Assembly (NCBI GenBank): GCA_015654825.1
Contig: JAATGE010000322.1
Coordinates: forward strand, 1-6,719
From: Rhodospirillales bacterium
GTDB lineage: Bacteria; Pseudomonadota; Alphaproteobacteria; Acetobacterales; Acetobacteraceae
DNA length: 6,719 nucleotides
Reading direction: 5' to 3'
This document shows positions 1 to 6,298 of this stretch, in pieces. Position 1 is the first letter of the stretch; every line of letters begins with the position of its first letter. The notes under the pieces were generated by a model. It was not told the DNA's origin. It made no database searches and was given only the letters and a program-made list of their open reading frames with translations. The position numbers were made by a program, and so were the translations under genes.

Positions 1-87
1 ACCCGTCACGCCCGGTTTAGCTCGGCCGTTTCCGCAAGTTGTATCTGCTGCCGGTCAAAAATTCACAGGCTCTCTGCCCTGGACCCG

Positions 88-107
88 CTGGGGCCAGTAG
101 GCCCCAG
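88..107 (+). terminator. Perfect 8-bp stem-loop, possible weak terminator
   Basis: CTGGGGCC at 88-95 pairs perfectly with GGCCCCAG at 100-107 around the four-base loop AGTA. On the plus strand a short TTTT run follows at 114-117, six bases after the stem, so it could weakly terminate a plus-strand transcript entering from the left. On the minus strand no T-run follows, so it is a poor candidate for ending the oxoprolinase message, whose stop codon is about 150 bases away. The structure is certain; the terminator role is only inferred. Confidence 0.35.
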
Positions 108-191
108 ACCACATTTTATCTGTTCCGAGCCTGGCATCGGCTGCGAGCGCGCCGCTAAATCCAACGTCTCGCTAGACAGTACAGAAGGCTC

Positions 192-220
192 CCGCCGCGC
201 AGCGCGTACGACAGCGGCGG
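192..220 (-). terminator. GC-rich stem-loop after the oxoprolinase gene
   Basis: CCGCCGC (192-198) pairs with GCGGCGG (214-220) around a 15-base loop. It sits about 40 bases past the TAA stop of the 5-oxoprolinase gene on the minus strand, where a terminator or 3'-end stabilising hairpin would be expected. There is no T-tract after it on the minus strand, so it is not a classical intrinsic terminator. Such short GC stems also occur by chance in GC-rich DNA. Confidence 0.25.
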
Positions 221-260
221 CACGCCGTCGGATACCCTTTGTCGGCGAAGCCCCTGGCCT

Positions 261-3200
261 TTATCCATGGTACCCGTATCCCCCGCCCCCCGGCGTCTCG
301 CACACGAACAGATCTCCCGGCTGCATTGCCGCGCTATCGGCACCGGCCAACATCTCTCGCGTGCCGTCGGCGCGTTCCACCCATTGCCGCCCCACCGCCC
401 CATCCTCGCCGCCCGCCAGGCCGAACGGCGCCACCGTGCGGCGCGACGCAACAATCACCGCGGTCATCGCGCGCAGGAACCGCATGCGCCGAATTGCCCC
501 ATCGCCGCCGCGATGGCGGCCCGCGCCGCCGGAGTTGCGCCGGATCGCGAACGCCTCCAGCCGCACCGGATAGCGCAGTTCCAGCACTTCGGGGTCTGTC
601 ATGCGCGTATTGGTCATGTGGGTATGCACGGCCGATGCGCCGTCGAAACCAGGCCCGGCGCCCGCGCCGCCGCAGATCGTTTCATAATACTGGTACGTCT
701 CGTCGCCGAACAGGAAATTGTTCATCGTGCCCTGCGCGCTGGCCACCGCGCCGAACGCGCCGAGCAGCGCGTTGGCCACGGCTTGCGAAACCTCGGTATT
801 GCCCGCCACGACCGCGGCCCCCGGTTCGGGCGAGAGGAATGTCCCCGGCGGTACAAAAATCTTGATCGGCTGCAGGCAGCCATCGTTCAACGGAATATCG
901 CTGCCGACCAGGCAGCGCAGCACGTACAGCACGCAGGCGCGCGTGATCGAGGGTGGCGCGTTGAAATTGTCGGCCCGCTGCGCGCCGGTGCCGGAAAAAT
1001 CAATGCGCGCCGTGCGGCCCGCGTGATCGATGCGAACGGCAACGCACAGGCTGGAGCCATCGTCCATCGTGTAAATGAATTCTCCGTCGCCGATGCGGTC
1101 CAGCACGCCGCGGACGCTCTCCGCCGCATTGTCCATGACGTGGCCGAGATAGGCGTGCACGGTCGTCCAGCCGTAATGCTCGATCACGCGCAACAATTCG
1201 CGCACGCCGGCCGCGTTGGCCGCGATTTGCGCCGCGATGTCGGCGACATTCACGTCCGGCGACCGCGCCGGATAGCGCGCCCCCGTCAGCAACGCGCGAA
1301 ACGACGCCTCTTGAAAAATCCCATCATCGACAATCAGGAAATTGTCGATCACCACGCCCTCCTCCTCCAGCGTGCGCGAGTTGGGGGGCGTGGAGCCGGG
1401 CGTGATGCCGCCGATATCGGCATGATGGCCCCGGTTGGCCACGAAAAAGCGCAGCGCGCCGTCCGGCCCGAAGACCGGCGTCACCACCGTAATGTCCGGC
1501 AGATGCGTCCCACCGTTGAACGGATTGTTCAACGCCACCGCATCGCCGGGCTTCAGCGTGGCGCCACGCAACCGCAGCACGGTGCGCACGCTCTCACCCA
1601 TGGCGCCGAGATGCACCGGCAGGTGCGGCGCGTTGGCGACCAGTGCGCCGGACGCATCGAATATCGCGCAGCTGAAATCCAGCCGCTCCCTGATATTGAC
1701 GCTCTGGGCTACGTTGCGCAGTACGATGCCGGTTTGTTCCGCCACGTGCATGAACAGGTTGTTGAACAGTTCCAGCAGCACCGGGTCCGCCTTGCCGGAG
1801 CCCGGATCGGCCCGCGTGGCGCGCGGCTCGGTGCGACGCAGCACCAGATGGTTCGCCGCCGACAGCTCCGCGGTCCAGCCCGGCTCGACAAGGGTCGTTG
1901 CATGGGCCTCGCGGATCAGCGCCGGGCCCGCCACGCGATCGCCGGCCAGCAGCGCCGCGCGGTCGAACACCGGGGCCTCGTGCGCCGCGTTGTCGGTGAA
2001 CAGCGTCACCCGGTCGACCGGCAGCGGCGCGCCGCCGGACCGCGCCGGCAGCCGATCCTCGCGCACCGCCTCGCCCGGCGACAGCGCCTCCACACTGACC
2101 GCCTCCACGACCAGATCGCGCCCCGCGCTGGTAAACCCGAAACGAACACGCTGCGCCTCGATGAAGACAGCATGCATTTCCTCGACGGACGCAAGCGCCA
2201 CGGGCAACGCCGCCTCGGTGCCCGCATACCGCACATGGAGTATCTGGCGCGCGACGATAGCCGCCGGATCGACGCCCTGCTCGGCCAGTGCCGCGCCCGC
2301 CTCCCGCGCCAGCCGATCTGCCACCCCCCGCAATCCGGGCAGCGCCGCCGCGTCCAGCTTCATTTCCACCGCCTGCTCGCGCAGGACCGTCTGATCCGCG
2401 AGGCCCATTCCATACGCCGACAGCACGCCGGCGTAGCGATGGATGAACACGGTTTGCATGCCGAGTTCGTCGGCCACGAGACATGCGTGCTGGCCGCCGG
2501 CGCCGCCAAAACATTGCAGCACGAAATCGGCCGGATCGTGTCCCTTTTCAATCGAGACATGCTTGATGGCATTGGCCATGTTGGCCACGGCGATGCGGAT
2601 GAAACCCGCCGCGACGGCGCGCGCGTCCGCTTCACTGCCGGTGGCCTCGCCGACCCGTTGCGCCAGCGCCGCGAATTGCCGCGAAACGGTTTCGGTATCG
2701 ATCGGCAAATCCCCGCCCGGCCCGAAAATCGCCGGAAAATGCCGCGGCTGGATCTTGCCCAGCAGAACGTTCGCATCGGTGACCGTGAGCGGGCCGCCGC
2801 GGCGATAGCAGGCCGGTCCGGGGTCGGCGCCGGCACTTTCCGGCCCGACGCGCAGCCGCGCGCCATCGAATTGCAGGATCGATCCCCCGCCGGCGGCGAC
2901 CGTGTGGATTGCCAGCATCGGCGCGCGCATCCGCACGCCGGCGATGTCGGTCTCGAACGTGCGCTCGAACGCCCCGGCATAGAGCGCCACGTCGGTGGAC
3001 GTGCCGCCCATGTCGAACGTGATGACGCGGCCGAACCCGGCCGCCTCCGCCGTGCGCGCCGCGCCGACGATGCCGCCCGCCGGCCCGGACAACACCGCGT
3101 CCTTGCCCTGAAAGCTCCCCGCATCCGCCAGGCCGCCATTCGACTGCATGAAATACAGCCGCGACCCGCCGAGCGCGGGCGCCAGCCGGTCGACATACTG

Positions 3201-3866
3201 GCGCAGCACCGGCGAGAGGTACGCGTCCACCATCGTCGTATCGCCGCGCGCCACCAGGCCAAGCAGCTTGCTTACTTCGTGGCTCGCGGAAACCTGCGAA
3301 AACCCGGCCCCACGGGCCAACTCGGCGAGGCGCCGTTCGTGCGCAGGGTATTTCCACGCGTGCATCAGCACGATCGCGCACGCAACCATTCCGCGCGCAT
3401 GGGCGGCTTCAAGCACGGCGCGGGCCGCGTCCTCATCCAGCGCCTCGATTTCGCGGCCATCGACGCCAACCCGGCCGGCGATCTCCGCCACCTCTTCGTA
3501 CAGCGGTAGCGGGCGCCTGATATCGAGGTCGAACAGGCGCGGACGCGCCTGGTTGCCGATCGCCAGCACATCGGCAAAGCCGCGATTGACCAGCAGCAGC
3601 GTCCGCGCGCCGCGCCGCTGCAGCAGCGCGTTGGTAGCGACCGTGGTACCCATCTTGACCGAATGGATCAGCCCCGGGGGGATCGGTGCTTCGGGCGCGA
3701 GGCCGAGCACGGCGCGGATGCCCGCGACCGCCGCGTCGTCGTAGCGGCCCGGGTCATGGCTGAGCAGTTTGACCGTGGACAGGTGACCGTCCGCGTGGCG
3801 GGCAACGATGTCAGTAAAAGTGCCGCCGCGGTCGATCCAGAATTGCCAAGGTTGTTCACGGGACAT
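261..3866 (-). CDS. Fused HyuA-HyuB hydantoinase / ATP-dependent 5-oxoprolinase
   Basis: This 1201-residue protein is a full-length member of the 5-oxoprolinase family. Characterised family members hydrolyse 5-oxo-L-proline (pyroglutamate) to L-glutamate with ATP in the cytoplasm. The HyuA half comes first: FWIDRGGTFTDIVA (residues 9-22) is the conserved N-terminal nucleotide-binding motif, followed by KMGTTVATNALL (71-82), SNGGLADAG (242-250), LSGPAGGIVGA (259-269), TFDMGGTSTDVAL (283-295) and GADPGPACY (346-354), then CFGGAGGQHA (452-461). A linker around 675-692 leads to the HyuB half, with DPVLLELFNNLF (694-705), NNPFNGGTHLPD (780-791), NRGHHADIGG (811-820) and the typical ending ETPGGGGYG. 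The length matches the undivided enzyme, whereas many bacteria carry the halves as two genes. The start is firm because an in-frame TAG lies only four codons upstream and the motif begins near residue 9, yet no clear Shine-Dalgarno sequence precedes it. Substrate could instead be a hydantoin or related cyclic amide, since family members differ. No frameshift or missing motif is visible. Confidence 0.93.
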   Translation of the reverse strand: MSREQPWQFWIDRGGTFTDIVARHADGHLSTVKLLSHDPGRYDDAAVAGIRAVLGLAPEAPIPPGLIHSVKMGTTVATNALLQRRGARTLLLVNRGFADVLAIGNQARPRLFDLDIRRPLPLYEEVAEIAGRVGVDGREIEALDEDAARAVLEAAHARGMVACAIVLMHAWKYPAHERRLAELARGAGFSQVSASHEVSKLLGLVARGDTTMVDAYLSPVLRQYVDRLAPALGGSRLYFMQSNGGLADAGSFQGKDAVLSGPAGGIVGAARTAEAAGFGRVITFDMGGTSTDVALYAGAFERTFETDIAGVRMRAPMLAIHTVAAGGGSILQFDGARLRVGPESAGADPGPACYRRGGPLTVTDANVLLGKIQPRHFPAIFGPGGDLPIDTETVSRQFAALAQRVGEATGSEADARAVAAGFIRIAVANMANAIKHVSIEKGHDPADFVLQCFGGAGGQHACLVADELGMQTVFIHRYAGVLSAYGMGLADQTVLREQAVEMKLDAAALPGLRGVADRLAREAGAALAEQGVDPAAIVARQILHVRYAGTEAALPVALASVEEMHAVFIEAQRVRFGFTSAGRDLVVEAVSVEALSPGEAVREDRLPARSGGAPLPVDRVTLFTDNAAHEAPVFDRAALLAGDRVAGPALIREAHATTLVEPGWTAELSAANHLVLRRTEPRATRADPGSGKADPVLLELFNNLFMHVAEQTGIVLRNVAQSVNIRERLDFSCAIFDASGALVANAPHLPVHLGAMGESVRTVLRLRGATLKPGDAVALNNPFNGGTHLPDITVVTPVFGPDGALRFFVANRGHHADIGGITPGSTPPNSRTLEEEGVVIDNFLIVDDGIFQEASFRALLTGARYPARSPDVNVADIAAQIAANAAGVRELLRVIEHYGWTTVHAYLGHVMDNAAESVRGVLDRIGDGEFIYTMDDGSSLCVAVRIDHAGRTARIDFSGTGAQRADNFNAPPSITRACVLYVLRCLVGSDIPLNDGCLQPIKIFVPPGTFLSPEPGAAVVAGNTEVSQAVANALLGAFGAVASAQGTMNNFLFGDETYQYYETICGGAGAGPGFDGASAVHTHMTNTRMTDPEVLELRYPVRLEAFAIRRNSGGAGRHRGGDGAIRRMRFLRAMTAVIVASRRTVAPFGLAGGEDGAVGRQWVERADGTREMLAGADSAAMQPGDLFVCETPGGGGYGYHG

Positions 3867-3893
3867 TGATTTGATCGGCTAGAAAGCAAGGCC

Positions 3894-3913
3894 CGGGTTC
3901 TGCTCTGAACCCG
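3894..3913 (-). other. Hairpin in the oxoprolinase leader
   Basis: CGGGTTC (3894-3900) pairs perfectly with GAACCCG (3907-3913) around a six-base loop. It lies 27 bases upstream of the oxoprolinase start codon in the 170-base gap after the HAF-repeat gene. On the minus strand it is followed by a mildly T-rich stretch (CCTTGCTTTCT), so it may act as a weak terminator for the HAF message or as a leader structure. A second, weaker hairpin (GACGC 3919-3923 with GCGTC 3934-3938) abuts it. I found no convincing promoter here: TTGACG on the minus strand at 3937-3942 resembles a -35 box, but no -10 follows at proper spacing. Confidence 0.3.
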
Positions 3914-4036
3914 CTCGGGACGCTGCCTCCCAGGCGTCAATTTTCTGGCGTCCGGCCGCAACGGGGTGCGGGAGCGGCACAAACCTGGCGCTTCGCGCCG
4001 CGGCACGACACCGTTTGGATCGCGAAACCGCCAGCG

Positions 4037-5101
4037 TCAGTTCGTGCAGGCGCCCGCGCCACCAGCGCACGTGGCGATAAAGCCGTGCTCGCTACTACCT
4101 CCAATTCCGTTATCGAACTGGCCCACAATTGTTCCGCTACCGTTAGATCCCTGCGCGAGAGCATGTCCGGCGCCAGGGGGCAAAATGTTGTAAAAGACGC
4201 CACCCACGTAGTTGAATGCATTTGTAAATAATTTGTTCGGCTCAGTACCGTAATTGCCAATCACCTGCCCGCCTGGAACTGGCGCCACGGCCTCTGTCAC
4301 CTTTGCACCGGGATAGCGCAAAATCGTGAATTTCTTTTTGATCTTGACAAAACCGCGCGATATTCCACTGTCGCTTGCCAAGATGTTGCCGCTAACGTCT
4401 CCCGCGGAGTCAATCCCGGTGACCAGGCTGCTGCTGGCACCGGGTGGTTGCCAAGTCGTGTAGTTGCCGTTGTGAAAGGTGAAATTCAATGCGGCGCTGT
4501 CGCCGACCAGATTGTAATTGCCCGCAATAACACCAGAGTCGTTGATAGCAACCGCGTTGGTTGATCTTGCCCCATCGATAGTCAGTAATGTCGTCGTCCG
4601 TCCTTTGATCAGGAACCCTTCGGGTGTATCACCATCCTGCATCACCACGGTTCCAACCAGGGCATTCTTGCTGTTTAATCCGAATGGTTGCGAATACAGG
4701 CTGCCGGAAATATTTATCAGTTTTGTGGCACCGGTTGCCACTTTGTAAGTGAATGCTATTGGATTAGAAATGTTAGGTGATACTGTTCCGTATCCCGTAA
4801 GAATTCCGCTATCATTTATCCCTACGATTGCTCGCGTTTGCGCCGCTTTGTGCGATTTGAAATCGATATTCAGCTCAGTGAAAGTACCCGCGGACCAGAC
4901 GAACCCGTGATTCCGGCCCCCGGCCCCATAGACGCCGGCCACCTGTCCGGATGCACTAACCGCCTGGGCGATGGTATACGAGGCCCCCGGCACGTCCAAC
5001 TGCGTATAGCTGTAGTTTGCCGCAAGCGCAGGGCACGCGCCGAGGAATGCAATCACCGCCAAAGCATATGCGGCTGAAACGGCACCAACCTTGGCGTGCA
5101 T
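4037..5101 (-). CDS. Secreted HAF-repeat family protein
   Basis: This 354-residue protein resembles the 'probable extracellular repeat, HAF family' proteins, whose function is not established. An N-terminal signal peptide is clear: a short basic start (MHAK), a hydrophobic core (residues 5-22) and a likely cleavage after ALA at 25-27. The mature part contains seven repeats of about 45 residues, each with a core like INDSGxIxGxY (48-58, 94-105, 141-152, 185-196, 229-240, 274-284, 318-329). Most are followed by an HGF- or NAF-like triplet (65-67, 115-117, 161-163, 249-251, 294-296, 339-341). The tail carries two cysteines (345 and 351), possibly a disulfide. The open frame extends to 5194, but I chose the ATG at 5101 because GGAGG lies five bases upstream and the signal peptide begins there. 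No C-terminal membrane anchor or PEP-CTERM sorting signal is visible. The gene is more AT-rich than its neighbour. It probably acts at or outside the cell envelope; ligand and partner are unknown. Confidence 0.85.
   Translation of the reverse strand: MHAKVGAVSAAYALAVIAFLGACPALAANYSYTQLDVPGASYTIAQAVSASGQVAGVYGAGGRNHGFVWSAGTFTELNIDFKSHKAAQTRAIVGINDSGILTGYGTVSPNISNPIAFTYKVATGATKLINISGSLYSQPFGLNSKNALVGTVVMQDGDTPEGFLIKGRTTTLLTIDGARSTNAVAINDSGVIAGNYNLVGDSAALNFTFHNGNYTTWQPPGASSSLVTGIDSAGDVSGNILASDSGISRGFVKIKKKFTILRYPGAKVTEAVAPVPGGQVIGNYGTEPNKLFTNAFNYVGGVFYNILPPGAGHALAQGSNGSGTIVGQFDNGIGGSSEHGFIATCAGGAGACTN
4067..5011 (-). repeat. Seven tandem coding repeats of about 45 residues
   Basis: Within the HAF-family gene the core motif recurs at residues 48, 94, 141, 185, 229, 274 and 318, giving spacings of 46, 47, 44, 44, 45 and 44 residues. 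Examples are GINDSGILTGYG, AINDSGVIAGNY and GIDSAGDVSGNI. Each unit seems to hold a strand before the core (for example YTQLDVPGA or FTILRYPGA) and one after it (HGFVW, EGFLI, RGFVK). Repetition is at protein level; the DNA copies have diverged, so this is an old duplication rather than a fresh tandem repeat. Confidence 0.8.
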
Positions 5102-5105
5102 AAAG

Positions 5106-5113
5106 CCCTCCCC
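5106..5113 (-). promoter_or_regulatory. Ribosome binding site of the HAF-repeat gene
   Basis: On the minus strand GGGGAGGG lies just upstream of the ATG at 5101, with the GGAGG core five bases from the start codon. No comparable site precedes the in-frame ATG codons further upstream, including the one at 5194, so this site decides the start. Confidence 0.7.
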
Positions 5114-5409
5114 AAAAGCCATCTTGAGGGTCGATGCTTGCGCCATCGCGCCCCGAACACCCAAATCTGTAGCTGTTCCCAAATCGTCAAGCAATGATGC
5201 GATTGTAAGCGTCTCGGAACCTTCATGGGCCGATAACAGTCATTGGCGAAAACATCCGCCACCTCCGCGAACAGCACCCGCTCCGGCCCAGGTGAGGGGA
5301 CCTTTACGCAGGGACACAACCGGAACACAGCAAGAACATAGCCGCCCGACGCCCGCCGGCGTCTTCCGCCGGTTTCCATACCGCCGACGCGGCTGTACCG
5401 GGAATCTGC

Positions 5410-5451
5410 CGGCCGCTGCGCACCCGGCGCAGCAGGCCGTTGATTTTGCTT
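5410..5451 (+). terminator. Strong stem-loop with T-rich tail, orphan terminator-like
   Basis: CGGCC (5410-5414) and GCTGCGC (5415-5421) pair with GCGCAGC (5427-5433) and GGCCG (5435-5439). This gives 12 base pairs, a five-base loop ACCCG and one bulged A at 5434. The plus strand then reads TTGATTTTGCTT (5440-5451), with eight T in twelve bases, so it looks like an intrinsic terminator of plus-strand transcription. No recognised plus-strand gene precedes it in the window. It could end an unannotated small RNA or insulate the downstream gene; a chance GC-rich palindrome cannot be excluded. Confidence 0.5.
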
Positions 5452-5571
5452 GGCGTGCCGGAGCCGACGATGATGAGCACTATGTCTACGCTATAGCCCT
5501 ATGACGTTGGCTGGGAGCCATGGCGGCTTGCTCGCCTTCGGCCAGACTACAAGGTGGAAAGCAGGCTGCCG

Positions 5572-5601
5572 CTGTCAGACGCGCTCGGAAGCTGCTAAAC
5601 T
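5572..5601 (+). promoter_or_regulatory. Candidate sigma-70 promoter
   Basis: CTGTCA (5572-5577) and TAAACT (5596-5601) each match four of six consensus positions and are 18 bases apart. They would start transcription about 20 bases before the GTG of the 122-residue gene, leaving room for its ribosome site. The match is modest, and hexamers of this quality occur by chance. Confidence 0.25.
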
Positions 5602-5617
5602 TCGCATAAGACTCCAC

Positions 5618-5623
5618 AGGAGG
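5618..5623 (+). promoter_or_regulatory. Consensus Shine-Dalgarno before a GTG start
   Basis: A perfect AGGAGG is followed six bases later by GTG at 5630. This decides the start of the 122-residue exported protein in favour of this GTG over the in-frame ATG at 5501, which would put 43 unrelated residues ahead of the signal peptide. Confidence 0.8.
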
Positions 5624-5629
5624 CAGACC

Positions 5630-5998
5630 GTGGCTCGATCAACGAGAGCACAACCGCTCTGGATGCCTCTTATTGTCTACTGCGCCATGCTGACGGCCTC
5701 GTCTGGTGTGGCCCATGCGCAACTCAGTCCGGCACAACAGGCCTATACGGCGGGCACTTACGCGGGGCAGCACGCGGCCGAACGCTTCTTCCGTCAGGCT
5801 CCTCCCGATGCTGACTCGCACGCGCTTAAGCAACGCGCGATTGAGTGGGCGACGCGCGAGAGTGCGGCGTGCCAGGCGGATCCGACACTGGCATGCGATA
5901 TGGAAAACATGGGCCGGCTGCCGCCGGGCACGGAACAGGAGTTCATGCGGGGCTTTCGAGACGGTTTCGATCTTGGGTCCATCGGTGCCATAAGATAA
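5630..5998 (+). CDS. Small exported protein of unknown function
   Basis: This 122-residue protein matches no family I recognise. A signal peptide is clear: basic residues near the start (MARSTRAQ), a hydrophobic segment at about 11-28 and a cleavage site after AHA at 28-30, leaving a mature protein of about 92 residues that starts QLSPAQQAY. It is therefore probably periplasmic or secreted. The mature part has two cysteines (81 and 89), well placed for a disulfide, an alanine- and glutamine-rich, probably helical first half, and a phenylalanine-rich FMRGFRDGFD motif (105-114). The GTG start is supported by a perfect ribosome site. The gene is separated from the HAF gene by a divergent region and converges on the zinc-ribbon-like gene with only 18 bases between stop codons, so it is probably transcribed alone. 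The coding call is good; the function is unknown. Confidence 0.75.
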   Translation: MARSTRAQPLWMPLIVYCAMLTASSGVAHAQLSPAQQAYTAGTYAGQHAAERFFRQAPPDADSHALKQRAIEWATRESAACQADPTLACDMENMGRLPPGTEQEFMRGFRDGFDLGSIGAIR

Positions 5999-6016
5999 AC
6001 GGCGAGATGCTGGAGC

Positions 6017-6223
6017 CTAAGCGCTCAGTGCAGGACAATTAGCCTTTCCGGAAGGGCACTTGCCATTGTCGCTGTTGATCGAGTGACACTTTGGACAATA
6101 CGGTGCCCCGCAGCTTTTCCCCTGTAGGCCCGGGATAACCTGACCAAACAATTCCTCGAAGGGCTCCGAGCATTTATCCCACGGCCCTCCACAATTGGGA
6201 CAGTTTGGCGGAACGGTTGGCAT
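6017..6223 (-). CDS. Tiny cysteine-rich zinc-ribbon-like protein
   Basis: This 68-residue protein has eight cysteines, at positions 8, 11, 18, 38, 43, 46, 56 and 63. CPNCGG (8-13) and CPKCHS (43-48) are typical zinc-knuckle pairs about 35 residues apart, which suggests one zinc ribbon; the other cysteines might bind a second metal. There is no signal peptide or membrane segment, so it is probably cytoplasmic. On the minus strand GGAAGGA (6232-6238) lies eight bases before the ATG, good spacing. A competing ATG five bases upstream opens another frame with no cysteine motif. The gene starts 75 bases after the stop of the serine-protease gene in the same direction, with no terminator between them, so the two may share a transcript. 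It could be a regulator, an adaptor for the protease, or a stand-alone zinc-binding protein. The regular cysteine pairs argue against a shadow frame. Confidence 0.65.
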   Translation of the reverse strand: MPTVPPNCPNCGGPWDKCSEPFEELFGQVIPGLQGKSCGAPYCPKCHSINSDNGKCPSGKANCPALSA

Positions 6224-6298
6224 ATCATATGTCCTTCCGAGGTTTTATCTTTGAACCGCGCGGCCCTGCGGGAGAGGAACCACCGGCAGCATCGCCAC

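Larger units (their letters stand above)
1..260. other. Left flank without a supportable gene
   Basis: This stretch lies downstream of the oxoprolinase stop codon. Plus-strand frame 1 is open from the window edge through this stretch and on to about 573, but its translation is rich in Arg, Pro and Ser and resembles a GC-rich shadow rather than a protein. Frame 2 is open from the edge only to a TAG at 98-100, too short to judge as a gene end. Two hairpins, at 88-107 and 192-220, are listed separately. I recognise no RNA gene or mobile-element end. Confidence 0.5.
5102..5629. other. Divergent intergenic region
   Basis: This stretch separates the leftward HAF gene from the rightward 122-residue gene and should contain both promoters. 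For the HAF gene I found isolated boxes on the minus strand (TTGACG at 5185-5190; TACAAT at 5202-5207), but neither has a partner at acceptable spacing. Open frames crossing the region (plus 5091-5504, minus 5053-5379) have no ribosome site or recognisable domain. The notable structure is the stem-loop at 5410-5451. A smaller hairpin, CCGGCG (5356-5361) with CGCCGG (5367-5372), precedes it. Sequence near 5102-5230 is less GC-rich than 5340-5440. Confidence 0.55.

Noticed and set aside
53..58. TTGACC on the minus strand near the left edge as a -35 box
   Set aside because: No -10-like hexamer occurs at 16-18 base spacing, and no gene start is visible downstream inside the window.
1..573. Plus-strand frame 1 open from the window edge to about 573
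   Set aside because: Most of it overlaps the C-terminal coding region of the oxoprolinase in antisense, and the translation is low-complexity Arg/Pro/Ser-rich. No ribosome site or domain is visible.
267..3509. A 1080-codon open frame on the plus strand, antisense to the oxoprolinase
   Set aside because: Its codons are exact reverse complements of the oxoprolinase codons, so it stays open wherever that gene avoids TTA, CTA and TCA, which are rare codons in GC-rich genes. It ends where the oxoprolinase uses a CTA leucine codon. The translation is rich in Arg, His and Gln with no recognisable domain.
5102..5194. N-terminal extension of the HAF protein from the ATG at 5194
   Set aside because: It would add 31 residues before a complete signal peptide, and no good ribosome site precedes it, while the ATG at 5101 has GGAGG at good spacing.
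5185..5207. TTGACG and TACAAT on the minus strand as a promoter of the HAF gene
   Set aside because: They are in the wrong order to form one promoter, and neither has a partner hexamer at acceptable spacing.
5091..5504. Plus-strand ORF of 137 residues across the divergent region, ending in ATGA overlap with the ATG at 5501
   Set aside because: It starts inside the HAF signal peptide sequence, has no Shine-Dalgarno site, is Pro- and Arg-rich without a domain, and runs through the strong stem-loop. The ATGA overlap loses its meaning because the downstream gene starts at the GTG at 5630.
6025..6228. Overlapping minus-strand ORF starting at 6228
   Set aside because: Its ATG is only three bases from the ribosome site, and the translation has no motif. 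The frame starting at 6223 has better spacing and regular cysteine pairs.
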